Below are positions 25,200 through 33,047 of a stretch of 64,000 nucleotides of DNA, in pieces. Under the pieces are notes generated by a model. The model was not told the origin of the DNA and searched no databases. It saw only the letters and a program-made list of their open reading frames with translations. Both the position numbers and the translations under genes were made by a program. The stretch's first letter is position 1. The number at the start of each line of letters is the position of its first letter. The DNA comes from JBAOHV01 sp964450685. GTDB lineage: Bacteria > Actinomycetota > Acidimicrobiia > Acidimicrobiales > Microtrichaceae. The stretch spans positions 56,433 through 120,432 of the forward strand of contig CAYVDN010000002.1 of the NCBI GenBank assembly GCA_964450685.1. Reading direction: 5' to 3'.

Positions 25200-26050
25200 C
25201 GGGTTCCGACTCGGGTGCGCCCGGGCCGTTGGCCACCGAGCTGCTGGCCGCTGCCCGCGCTGCTACAGCGGCGTCGGTCGACCTCATCCACGCCCGCCGA
25301 CCGCTCACCTTCGGGGTGACACAGAAGTCCAGCCCGACCGACATGGTCACCGAGATGGACACCGCCTCCGAGCACCTCATCCGATCGGTGATCGGATCGC
25401 TGCGCCCGGACGACGTGGTGGTCGGCGAGGAAGGCGGTGCACGTCACAGCGACGGCAGCCCCGCGGATGAGCCGACCGACGCCGCGGACGGGCCGGTCAC
25501 GTGGTGGGTGGACCCTATCGACGGCACCACGAACTACGTCTACGACCACCCCGGATACAACGTCTCCATCGCGGCCAGAGTCGCTGGACAGACGATCGCG
25601 GCCGTGGTCGCCGATCCCACGCATGGTCGCACCTACTGGGCAACCGTAGGTGGCGGCGCCTGGTGCGACGAGCGGCGTCTGGTGCTGGGCGACGGTGCAG
25701 CGATCTCCGAGTCGCTGGTGGCGACAGGGTTCGCATACGACCCGCAGCGACGTGCGGGCCAGGGCGCTGTGGTCGCGGGCCTGCTCCCCCGGATCCGTGA
25801 CATCCGCCGTATGGGCGCAGCAGCCCTGGACCTCTGTTCGGTGGCCGCAGGTCGAGTCGACGCCTACTACGAGGTCGGGCTGTCCATGTGGGATCTGGCC
25901 GCCGGGGCCCTGATCGCCAACGAGGCTGGAGCCCGACTTGGTTCTCTCGACGGCGGGGATGTACGTCCCGCGTCGGTGCTCGCAGCGCATCCGGATCGTT
26001 TCGAGGAGCTCCGCGACCTGCTCGTCGGGCTGGGTGTCACCTCCATCTGA
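25196..26050 (+). CDS. Inositol monophosphatase family protein
   Basis: Mg-dependent sugar-phosphate phosphatase, 284 residues from GTG 25196. The metal-binding motifs are all present: EMDTASE, GEEGG, WWVDPIDGTTNYVY and the late WDLAAGALIANEAGA. Possible substrates are myo-inositol 1-phosphate, histidinol phosphate, or PAP/fructose bisphosphate; sequence alone does not separate them. It is the second gene of a leaderless two-gene operon with the small membrane protein. Confidence 0.9.
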   Translation: MTGSDSGAPGPLATELLAAARAATAASVDLIHARRPLTFGVTQKSSPTDMVTEMDTASEHLIRSVIGSLRPDDVVVGEEGGARHSDGSPADEPTDAADGPVTWWVDPIDGTTNYVYDHPGYNVSIAARVAGQTIAAVVADPTHGRTYWATVGGGAWCDERRLVLGDGAAISESLVATGFAYDPQRRAGQGAVVAGLLPRIRDIRRMGAAALDLCSVAAGRVDAYYEVGLSMWDLAAGALIANEAGARLGSLDGGDVRPASVLAAHPDRFEELRDLLVGLGVTSI

Positions 26051-26082
26051 GCCCTAGGCACGGCCACCGCCGTCCCATGAGC

Positions 26083-26088
26083 GACAAT
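26083..26088 (+). promoter_or_regulatory. -10 box of the two-component operon
   Basis: GACAAT lies 6 bases before GTG 26095. It is the same hexamer and spacing as at the RNase P RNA gene. Confidence 0.5.
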
Positions 26089-26094
26089 GGTGGA

Positions 26095-26775
26095 GTGGGT
26101 ACGCGAATTCTGTACGTGGAGGATGATCACCGGATCCGCGAGTCGGTGAGGCTCGCGCTCGAGGACGAGGGGTGGATCGTCGACGAGGCGGGGACCGGCG
26201 AGGACGCGATCGTCAGTTTCGACCGCTCCCCCACCGACGTGGTGCTGATCGACATCATGCTCCCGGGAGTGGACGGTTTCGAGGTCTGCCGCTCCATCCG
26301 TCGACACAGCGACGTGCCGATCATCATGGTCACAGCACGCGCCGACACCCACGATGTGGTGGCAGGGCTCGAGGCGGGCGCCGACGACTACATGACCAAG
26401 CCGCTCCAGCCCAAGGAGCTCTCCGCTCGCATCCGAGCTTTGCTACGCCGTGCGAGACCCAGCCAGCCCGGCAACCCCCGCCTCCGCTTCGGCGAGCTCG
26501 AGGTGGTCCCGTCCGAGGGTGTCGTCACCCGCGACGGCAAGGAGGTCCACCTGACCAAGACGGAGTTCAGGCTCCTGGTCGAGTTGGCCAACAACCCCGG
26601 CAAGGTGTTCTCACGCGAGGACCTGCTCGAGAAGGTGTGGGGCCACGGCGTCTTCGGTGACGGACGCCTGGTCGACGTGCATGTCCGACGCCTCCGCACG
26701 AAGGTCGAACCGGACCCGGCGAACCCGCGCCACGTGGTGACAGTGCGCGGCCTCGGGTACAAGATCCAGGCGTGA
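26095..26775 (+). CDS. OmpR-family response regulator (MtrA-like)
   Basis: A 226-residue two-component response regulator. The receiver domain has the acidic pocket EDD (9-11), phospho-acceptor Asp about 53 in LIDIMLPG and the conserved Lys in MTKPLQP. The winged-helix DNA-binding domain contains LTKTEFRLLVELANNPGKVF and the recognition helix VDVHVRRLRTKVE. GTG 26095 is preferred over ATG 26077 because it lies 6 bases after a GACAAT box and begins directly at the fold. The operon order regulator, kinase, GerMN lipoprotein mirrors mycobacterial mtrA-mtrB-lpqB, which controls envelope and division genes. Confidence 0.9.
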   Translation: MGTRILYVEDDHRIRESVRLALEDEGWIVDEAGTGEDAIVSFDRSPTDVVLIDIMLPGVDGFEVCRSIRRHSDVPIIMVTARADTHDVVAGLEAGADDYMTKPLQPKELSARIRALLRRARPSQPGNPRLRFGELEVVPSEGVVTRDGKEVHLTKTEFRLLVELANNPGKVFSREDLLEKVWGHGVFGDGRLVDVHVRRLRTKVEPDPANPRHVVTVRGLGYKIQA

Positions 26776-28388
26776 GCATCGCCGACGCTGCACCCGCGGA
26801 ACGTCGCAGCCCGCACATCCGCGGCCTGCAGATCGGTCTGCGAGGTCGGGTGACACTCGCCGTGGCGGCGGTCGGGCTGGTCCTGGCAGTCGTCCTGTCC
26901 GCCGCGACACTCACCGTCGCCCGCAACACCCTTCTCACGACACGCGAGGACGCGCTCACCCGACAGGCGCTCGACAACGCCGAGACGATCAGGGGTCGTC
27001 TCGGCGACACGGATGCAGCCGATCCGACGAACCTCCAGACCTTGCTGAGCTCACTTCCCGACGGCGGCGTGCCCTCCCTCGTGATCAACGGGAATGAGGG
27101 TGAGCTGGTCTCGGTCAGCGTCGACAGCCGGTTCGGTGTGGACACGTTGCCCTCCGAGCTTCGCGACCGCGTCGTGGAGGACCGCGAGTCGGGGATCATG
27201 CGGTTCAAGTCCGACGGCGAGGTCCTCGTGGCAGTAGGTGTACCGCTCGCCGACACCGGCGCGTCGTACTTCGAGATCAACCAGCTCGACGACATCCAGA
27301 CCGCCGTGCGCACGCTCGCCGTCACCCTGCTGGGGCTGGCAGCGGTGGCCACGATGCTCGCGATGGGTCTCGGCTTCTGGGCGAGCCGCTACGCGCTCCT
27401 GCCCCTGCGACGGATCGGCGAGGCCGCGGAGTCCGTTGCGTTGGGCCAGCTCGACACCCGCATCGACTACGAGGACTACGCCAACGACGTGGACCTCGCT
27501 CCACTGGTGGCGAACTTCAACGAGATGGTGTCCGCCCTCCAGGAGAGGATCGACCGGGATGCCCGCTTCGCGAGCGATGTGAGCCATGAGCTCCGCTCTC
27601 CGCTGCAGACGTTGACAGCTTCGCTCGATGTGCTGATGAACTCCCGGGACGAGCTGTCCGAGCGTTCGCAGCAGGCACTCGATCTGCTCGCGATGGATCT
27701 CCAGCGATTCACCCAGCTCGTGGAGGACCTGCTCGAGATCTCCCGATTCGACGCGGGTGCAGTCCGTCTCGAGCTGGACGACGTGGCACTCGTTCCCACT
27801 GTCCGTGCGGCCGTCAGAGCCAGCTCCGGAACGGACCTGCCGGTCGAGGCGGACGCTCAGCTCGAGGACGTGGTGATCGCCTGCGACAAGCGGCGTCTGA
27901 TGCGCATCCTGGTCAACTTCGTCGACAACGCCTCCAAGTACGCCGACGGGGCGACTGCTGTGTACATAGAGCGCCACGACCCGCTCCCGGACCAGGACGA
28001 CGGGTTCGACGGTCCCACCGTCCAGATCGCTGTCGAGGATGAGGGACCCGGCGTTCCCGATGCCGAACGCGCACGGATCTTCGATCGCTTCAACCGAGGT
28101 GATCAGGGCGGCAGCCGCGGGACCGACATGGGCGTCGGGCTGGGGCTTGCTCTCGCTGCCGAACACGCACGTCTCCAGGGCGGTCGCGTGTGGGTCGAGG
28201 ACCGCCACGACGGCGGGCAGGGTGCCCGCTTCGTGGTCGAGCTCCCGATGATCGAGGACGCTGGCAGCGGCCCGGACGACCTGCGCGCCGATCTTGCCGC
28301 TGTCACGCCCGAAGAGGCCGAGTCGCTTGCGCTCACGGGGGAGCTGCCCGCGATCCGTGTGGAGAACGCATCGGAGAATCCCGGATGA
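26772..28388 (+). CDS. Sensor histidine kinase (MtrB-like)
   Basis: A 538-residue membrane kinase. TM1 is about 28-48, then an extracytoplasmic sensor of about 130 residues, TM2 about 182-203, a HAMP domain, the H-box FASDVSHELRSPLQTL with the phospho-accepting His about 272, the N-box LVNFVDNASKYAD, and G boxes DEGPGV and GVGLGLALAAEHA. The GTG overlaps the regulator stop (GTGA) and the stop overlaps the lipoprotein start (ATGA). The signal sensed is not known. Confidence 0.92.
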   Translation: MSIADAAPAERRSPHIRGLQIGLRGRVTLAVAAVGLVLAVVLSAATLTVARNTLLTTREDALTRQALDNAETIRGRLGDTDAADPTNLQTLLSSLPDGGVPSLVINGNEGELVSVSVDSRFGVDTLPSELRDRVVEDRESGIMRFKSDGEVLVAVGVPLADTGASYFEINQLDDIQTAVRTLAVTLLGLAAVATMLAMGLGFWASRYALLPLRRIGEAAESVALGQLDTRIDYEDYANDVDLAPLVANFNEMVSALQERIDRDARFASDVSHELRSPLQTLTASLDVLMNSRDELSERSQQALDLLAMDLQRFTQLVEDLLEISRFDAGAVRLELDDVALVPTVRAAVRASSGTDLPVEADAQLEDVVIACDKRRLMRILVNFVDNASKYADGATAVYIERHDPLPDQDDGFDGPTVQIAVEDEGPGVPDAERARIFDRFNRGDQGGSRGTDMGVGLGLALAAEHARLQGGRVWVEDRHDGGQGARFVVELPMIEDAGSGPDDLRADLAAVTPEEAESLALTGELPAIRVENASENPG

Positions 28389-29053
28389 CCCGACGCAGGG
28401 GCTCCCACGACTCAGCGGCTGCCAACCGGATCGGCATGGCAATGCTGGGCTTCGTCTGCGCGGCATCGCTGGCGGGCTGTGGAGTCGGTCTCGACGAAAC
28501 CGCCAGACCGCTCGACATCGAAGCGAGCACCACGACCGTGGTCGAGTCGCCTTCCGACGGCCAGTTGAACACGATGCTCTACTACGTGCGCGACGGGATG
28601 TTGCTACCGCTCGAGCGCGAACTCCCCGATCGCACCGTGTCGACAGTCGTCAACGCACTGAGCCAGTCTCCGACCTCGACAGCAGAACGTGTCGGTACAT
28701 CACTGCCGGCAGGCACCCAGGCGCTGAACACTTCGCGCGACGGCGACCACCTCGTCGTTGACCTCTCCCCGGACTTCGACACCGTCGTGGGCCTGGCCCG
28801 CCAGCAGGCGATCGGCCAGATGGTCATGAGCGTCACGCGAGGACCTGTGGACGACGTCGAGTTCCAGGTGGACGGTCGCACGCTCACCGTCAGCTCGCCC
28901 ACCAGGGGCGACACGACCGTCGTCGACCAATGTGACTTCGCCGACTTGCTCGCCGATCCCGACGGCACCGAGGCGGATGATCTGCCGTCGTCCTCGGTCC
29001 GGGAGCTCGCGAGAAGGCAGCTGCAACTCGAGGGCGAGTGCGGGGCCGGCTGA
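28385..29053 (+). CDS. GerMN-domain lipoprotein (LpqB-like position)
   Basis: A 222-residue lipoprotein with a signal ending AASLAGC (lipid Cys about 32) and one GerMN (sporulation/germination) domain. The domain is visible as the Leu/Val-rich segment LYYVRDGMLLPLERELP and QAIGQMVMSVTRGPVDDVEF. It follows the kinase with an ATGA overlap. In mycobacteria the MtrB partner LpqB also has a GerMN domain but is about 580 residues with a propeller; this one keeps only GerMN. It may modulate the kinase. Its stop lies in a hairpin shared with pfkA. Confidence 0.8.
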   Translation: MTRRRGSHDSAAANRIGMAMLGFVCAASLAGCGVGLDETARPLDIEASTTTVVESPSDGQLNTMLYYVRDGMLLPLERELPDRTVSTVVNALSQSPTSTAERVGTSLPAGTQALNTSRDGDHLVVDLSPDFDTVVGLARQQAIGQMVMSVTRGPVDDVEFQVDGRTLTVSSPTRGDTTVVDQCDFADLLADPDGTEADDLPSSSVRELARRQLQLEGECGAG

Positions 29054-29064
29054 CCGGTGTCAGC
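29049..29064. terminator. Bidirectional hairpin between the lipoprotein and pfkA genes
   Basis: GCTGAC-CGGT-GTCAGC: a perfect 6-bp stem with a 4-base loop. The lipoprotein TGA (29051-29053) is within the left arm and the pfkA stop codon starts just past the right arm. No U-tract. Confidence 0.45.
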
Positions 29065-30099
29065 TCACGAGGCGAAGAACGGCGAGGCCACCTCCCGGTA
29101 GAAGTCCAGATCCACCGTCTTGGTGCGATCGACGGCGTCGGCCAGCTCGACGTGCACGATCCGGTCGGCCTGCAGCGCAACCATCTGACCCCACGCGCCT
29201 TCAGCTGCGGCGTCGGCAGCGGCGATCCCGTATCGGCTGGCCAGCACGCGGTCGAACGCCGTCGGGGTGCCTCCACGCTGGACGTAGCCGAGCGTGGTCA
29301 CCCGTGCCTCCATCCCGGTGCGTGCCTCTATCTCGGAAGCGACGCGCTGGCCGATGCCACCGAGCCGCTCGTGACCGAACCGGTCCACCTCGTACGACGG
29401 CATCTCCATCGTGCCCTCGACAGGCGTCGCCCCTTCGGCCACGACGACGATCGAGGCAAAGCTCTTGCCGGCGTGGCGCCGCGACAGGGCGTCGCAGACC
29501 TCGGCGATGTCGAATGGCGACTCTGGGATCAGTGTCATCGTCGCGCCGCCCGCCAGCCCTGCGCGGACTGCGATGTGACCGGTGTCGCGGCCCATCACCT
29601 CGAGGACCATCACCCGGTCGTGAGCTTCTGCTGTCGTGTGCAACCTGTCGATGGCTGCCGTCGCCACGTGTACGGCGGTGTCGAACCCGAAGCAGAGCTC
29701 GGTCGCGTCGATGTCGTTGTCGATCGTCTTGGGCACCCCTATGCAGGGAACACCGTCGCGGTGCAGGTCACGCGCCGCGCTCAGCGAACCGTTCCCGCCG
29801 ATCACGACGAAACCGTCGAGTCCGTGGCGTTCCACCGCCTGTTTCACCCGCTCCAAGCCGTCGGCGTACTGGTACGGCTGGATCCGCGAGGTGCCGAGGA
29901 TCGTGCCGCCACGAGGCAGGATCCCCCTGCACCGGTCGACCGTCAGAACCTCCCAGTCGTCCTCGAGCACCCCGCGCCAGGCATCGCTGAAACCCACCAC
30001 CTCGCCACCGTGGCGCCGCTCGATCTTGCGAACGAGCGCCCGGATCACGGCATTCAAGCCAGGGCAGTCACCACCAGAAGTCAGCACACCGATCCGCAT
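29065..30099 (-). CDS. pfkA: 6-phosphofructokinase (ATP/PPi specificity uncertain)
   Basis: Phosphorylates fructose 6-phosphate to the 1,6-bisphosphate in glycolysis. It has 344 residues from ATG 30099 (MRIGVLTSGGDCPGLNAVIR), with GTSR, PKTIDNDI and MGRDTGHIA. The phosphoryl-donor motif reads GGNGS where ATP enzymes have GGDGS, and Lys occupies the position (PKTIDND) that is Gly in E. coli PfkA and Lys in PPi or mixed-type enzymes. Donor choice therefore cannot be assigned. A TTG six bases upstream is in frame, but the -10 box position favours the ATG. Confidence 0.93.
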   Translation of the reverse strand: MRIGVLTSGGDCPGLNAVIRALVRKIERRHGGEVVGFSDAWRGVLEDDWEVLTVDRCRGILPRGGTILGTSRIQPYQYADGLERVKQAVERHGLDGFVVIGGNGSLSAARDLHRDGVPCIGVPKTIDNDIDATELCFGFDTAVHVATAAIDRLHTTAEAHDRVMVLEVMGRDTGHIAVRAGLAGGATMTLIPESPFDIAEVCDALSRRHAGKSFASIVVVAEGATPVEGTMEMPSYEVDRFGHERLGGIGQRVASEIEARTGMEARVTTLGYVQRGGTPTAFDRVLASRYGIAAADAAAEGAWGQMVALQADRIVHVELADAVDRTKTVDLDFYREVASPFFAS

Positions 30100-30105
30100 C
30101 GCCAA

Positions 30106-30111
30106 ACCCTA
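30106..30111 (-). promoter_or_regulatory. -10 box of pfkA
   Basis: TAGGGT on the minus strand, 6 bases before ATG 30099. It is back to back with the glpK promoter in a 40-base divergent gap. Confidence 0.5.
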
Positions 30112-30125
30112 CGGCGAGCGCAAGT

Positions 30126-30131
30126 TAGGTT
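30126..30131 (+). promoter_or_regulatory. -10 box of glpK
   Basis: TAGGTT lies 8 bases before ATG 30140; the message is probably leaderless. Confidence 0.5.
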
Positions 30132-30139
30132 GTGACGCC

Positions 30140-31663
30140 ATGACAGACGATGCAGCCGATGGACCGGTCGTCATAGCTATCGACGCCGGCACGACCGGGG
30201 TCAGAGCGTTTGCCGTCGACACCGACGGCCGCCCGGTGGGCCGGTCCTACCGGGAGTTCGCCCAGCACTTCCCCCAGCCGGGCTGGGTCGAGCACGATGC
30301 CGCCGAGATCTGGGAGACGACACGCACGGTCCTCGCCGAGCTGCACGCCGAGCTGGATCGAGAGATAGCTGCGATCGGCGTGACGGATCAGCGCGAGACC
30401 GTGGTCGCGTGGGATCGCCGGAACGGCGCTCCGTTGGCGAAGGCGATCGTATGGCAGGACCGCCGCACCGCCGAGCGCTGTGATCAACTCGTAGCCGAGG
30501 GCAACCTCCCACGGATCCGCCAACTCACCGGCCTTGTTCTGGATCCCTATTTCTCGGCGTCCAAGATCCAATGGTTGCTGGGCGAGGGCGGAGTCGTGGC
30601 CGACCAGAACCTTGCGTTCGGCACTATCGACAGCTGGCTGCTGTGGAACCTGACCGGCGGCGCCGTCCACGCCACCGACCCGTCGAACGCCAGTCGCACC
30701 ATGCTCTACGACATCGGGACGCACACCTGGTCCGAGGAGCTGTGCGACCTGTTCAGGGTGCCCATGGGTTCCCTGCCCGACGTCCGTCCGTCCGCGGGCC
30801 CGTTCGGTCACACCGTCGAGGGCACCGGACTACCGGGTGGAATCCCGATCACCGGGATCGCCGGTGATCAGCAGGCCGCCCTGTTCGGACAGGCCTGCGT
30901 GCATCCGGGCATGGCCAAGAACACCTATGGGACCGGCTCGTTCGTGTTGATGAACATCGGCGAGCGTTGCCCCGACCCCGCCGACGGCCTCCTGACGACC
31001 GTCGCATGGACGGTGCCCGCCCGCATGCTCGGCCAGCCAGGCGAGCAGTTGATCACCCACTACGCCCTCGAAGGATCGATCTTCGTCACCGGAGCAGCAG
31101 TCCAGTGGTTACGCGACGGACTCGGCCTGATCGACGACGCGGCCGAGGTCGGGCCGCTGGCCGAATCAGTCGACAACAGCGCTGGACTCGTGCTCGTACC
31201 CGCCTTCACCGGCCTGGGATCCCCCTACTGGGATCCGTACGCACGCGGGACGGTGATGGGCATCACCCGCGGGGTCGGCAGAGCACACCTGGCCAGGGCT
31301 GTGGTCGAGTCGATGGCGTACCAGACCCGCGACGTCGTCGACGCCATGGCTGAGGTGTCGGGCGAGACCCTCAACGAGCTGCGCGTCGATGGTGGTGCTG
31401 CTGCGATGTCGCTGCTGCTACAGCTCCAGGCCGATCAGCTGGGAGTTCCTGTCGCCCGCTCGGCGGTCGCGGAGACAACCGCGCTGGGCGCGGCCACGCT
31501 CGCAGGTCTGGGTGCAGGTCTGTGGGACACGGTCGACGACGTGCAACACAGCTGGCGGGCGGATGCCCGCGTGGAACCGGCGGAGGATCGTTCGGGTGTC
31601 GACGACCAGTACGCGCTCTGGCGACGAGCGGTTGAACGGTCCCGGGGGTGGGCGACGCCCTGA
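30140..31663 (+). CDS. glpK: Glycerol kinase
   Basis: FGGY-family kinase making glycerol 3-phosphate, 507 residues as usual. Substrate-binding residues known from E. coli GlpK are kept: Arg-Glu in VTDQRETVVAWD, Trp in IVWQDRRT and Asp-Gln in GIAGDQQAALFGQ. The nucleotide-site YGTGSF and the C-terminal ELRVDGGAAAMSLLLQLQAD are present. It is divergent from pfkA, with only 40 bases between the two start codons. GlpD and a second FGGY kinase lie about 13 kb downstream. Confidence 0.95.
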   Translation: MTDDAADGPVVIAIDAGTTGVRAFAVDTDGRPVGRSYREFAQHFPQPGWVEHDAAEIWETTRTVLAELHAELDREIAAIGVTDQRETVVAWDRRNGAPLAKAIVWQDRRTAERCDQLVAEGNLPRIRQLTGLVLDPYFSASKIQWLLGEGGVVADQNLAFGTIDSWLLWNLTGGAVHATDPSNASRTMLYDIGTHTWSEELCDLFRVPMGSLPDVRPSAGPFGHTVEGTGLPGGIPITGIAGDQQAALFGQACVHPGMAKNTYGTGSFVLMNIGERCPDPADGLLTTVAWTVPARMLGQPGEQLITHYALEGSIFVTGAAVQWLRDGLGLIDDAAEVGPLAESVDNSAGLVLVPAFTGLGSPYWDPYARGTVMGITRGVGRAHLARAVVESMAYQTRDVVDAMAEVSGETLNELRVDGGAAAMSLLLQLQADQLGVPVARSAVAETTALGAATLAGLGAGLWDTVDDVQHSWRADARVEPAEDRSGVDDQYALWRRAVERSRGWATP

Positions 31664-31687
31664 ACCGCTCTCGACGCCACCCGAAGG

Positions 31688-32293
31688 TCAGATGAGGGCT
31701 GCGAGCGAGTCCAGCACCTGTTGTTCGCGACCACGCAATGGCGAATGGCCCCGTGCCACGACAACCGCCACGGGCTTGTCCGCCGGCACGGCGACCGCGA
31801 CATCATCGAGACCGGCGCGCACCCCGTCGGTCGTCGCACCCTGGGTGAATGCCACGAGCCATCCGTCGCCGGGCAGGTCGTCGCCGTGTCTACCCACGAC
31901 CAGGGAGCCAGCTGTGTCGACGAGCGCCGCCCAGTCGGCGCTCAGCAGGGCGACCGCTCCCTCGAGAACTGTCTGCACCCGCTCGTCGCCCGATGTCGCT
32001 CCGGCACGACGAGCGACATCGAGTGCCATGACCGCTGGGTCCTCGGGCAGCTGTGCCAGCGGTCTGATGTTCTCGACGTCGACACCGTCCACCTCGCCGA
32101 TCTCGGCCAGGAGCAGATCGACCAGACCGGCATCGGGCAGGTCGAAGATCAGCTCGTCGACTGCGCGACCGGCGCCTCGTTCGATGATGTCGATACCGAC
32201 CACGTCCGCTCCAACCGCACCAACCCTGCTGGCCACGGCTCCCAGAGCACCGGGACGATCGGGAAGCCACACTCGGATCACGTAGGCAGGCAC
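31688..32293 (-). CDS. ACT-domain protein
   Basis: A 201-residue protein whose N-terminus is an ACT domain (YVIRVWLPDRPGALGAVASRVGAVGADVVGI, ending near residue 75). The ligand-binding PDRPGAL loop is clear. The C-terminal half is a GAF-like or unrecognised region ending in LRGREQQVLDSLAALI. ACT domains bind amino acids, so a regulatory or sensing role is likely, but no catalytic partner is fused. The GTG start at 32293 lies 6 bases after a TACTGT box. Confidence 0.8.
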   Translation of the reverse strand: MPAYVIRVWLPDRPGALGAVASRVGAVGADVVGIDIIERGAGRAVDELIFDLPDAGLVDLLLAEIGEVDGVDVENIRPLAQLPEDPAVMALDVARRAGATSGDERVQTVLEGAVALLSADWAALVDTAGSLVVGRHGDDLPGDGWLVAFTQGATTDGVRAGLDDVAVAVPADKPVAVVVARGHSPLRGREQQVLDSLAALI

Positions 32294-32299
32294 ACGTGC

Positions 32300-32305
32300 A
32301 CAGTA
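32300..32305 (-). promoter_or_regulatory. -10 box of the ACT-domain gene
   Basis: TACTGT on the minus strand, 6 bases before GTG 32293. Confidence 0.5.
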
Positions 32306-32373
32306 CCGATCCCTCGTGACGTGCCTGTGACCAGCTTGTTACGTGTGACCGAGGTGCAGCGGACTGAAGTGAC

Positions 32374-32391
32374 CTTGACCGCCCGGTCAAG
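32374..32391. promoter_or_regulatory. Palindromic operator upstream of the TetR-family gene
   Basis: CTTGACC-GCCC-GGTCAAG, perfect 7-base arms. It lies 23 bases before the start of the adjacent TetR regulator and just upstream of its -10 box, over the -35 region. This is the usual place for a TetR autorepressor, and the motif also resembles TetR-type FadR operators (GACC...GGTC cores). The ACT gene starts 81 bases away on the other strand. Confidence 0.75.
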
Positions 32392-32400
32392 TTGAGTTGG

Positions 32401-32406
32401 TAGCGT
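32401..32406 (+). promoter_or_regulatory. -10 box of the TetR-family gene
   Basis: TAGCGT lies 8 bases before ATG 32415 and 9 bases after the palindromic operator. Confidence 0.5.
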
Positions 32407-32414
32407 GGACACCC

Positions 32415-33047
32415 ATGTCGCGAAGACTCACACCGAGGGGAATGGAGCGACGAGCCCAGTTGCTCGCCTACGCCACCCGGCGCTTCGCCGAGGACGGCTA
32501 CCACCCGACCTCGGTCGCCGACATCGTCGACGGCCTGGGTGTCGGCAAAGGCGTCTTCTATTGGTACTTCGACTCGAAGGAGGAACTCTTCACCGAGATT
32601 CTCCGGTCCGCACAGAACGACATGCGCCGGACCCAGCAGAAGCGCATCGCCGACATCGTCGACCCCGTCGAGCGGATCCAGCTTGGTCTGCGCGCAGCGG
32701 TCACCTGGATGGCGGATCACGACGACGAACGGCGCCTGTTCGAGTTCGCCCGGACCGAGCCGGCGTTCAACGTGGCGATGCGCAGCGGTCAACGCGTCCT
32801 GGTGAAGGATGCGGTCAGCCACCTGGCAGAGGCGATCGGCCAGGGCAGGATCCCGGACCACGACCCCGAGGTACTCGCTCACGCGATCCTGGGTGTGGCG
32901 AACCACCTGAGCCGGGTCTACATCGGTTCACGCGGCCAGGATCCCGAGAGCGTTGCCGACATGGTCGTGTCGTTCTGCATGGAGGGCATCGGCGCCGGCC
33001 CCGGTGGTGCAAACGGCGTCAGCCGAGCTTCGGCAGAGCGCGCTTGA
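32415..33047 (+). CDS. TetR-family transcriptional regulator
   Basis: A 210-residue one-component regulator. The N-terminal HTH is canonical: RRAQLLAYATRRFAEDGYHPTSVADIVDGLGVGKGVFYWYFDSKEEL (about 7-53). The all-helical C-terminal domain would bind a small ligand; none can be predicted. The palindrome CTTGACC-N4-GGTCAAG just upstream is its likely operator. The GACC/GGTC core recalls fatty-acid FadR regulators of this family, but no beta-oxidation gene is in the window. Its 3' end overlaps the convergent aminotransferase by 29 bases. Confidence 0.92.
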   Translation: MSRRLTPRGMERRAQLLAYATRRFAEDGYHPTSVADIVDGLGVGKGVFYWYFDSKEELFTEILRSAQNDMRRTQQKRIADIVDPVERIQLGLRAAVTWMADHDDERRLFEFARTEPAFNVAMRSGQRVLVKDAVSHLAEAIGQGRIPDHDPEVLAHAILGVANHLSRVYIGSRGQDPESVADMVVSFCMEGIGAGPGGANGVSRASAERA

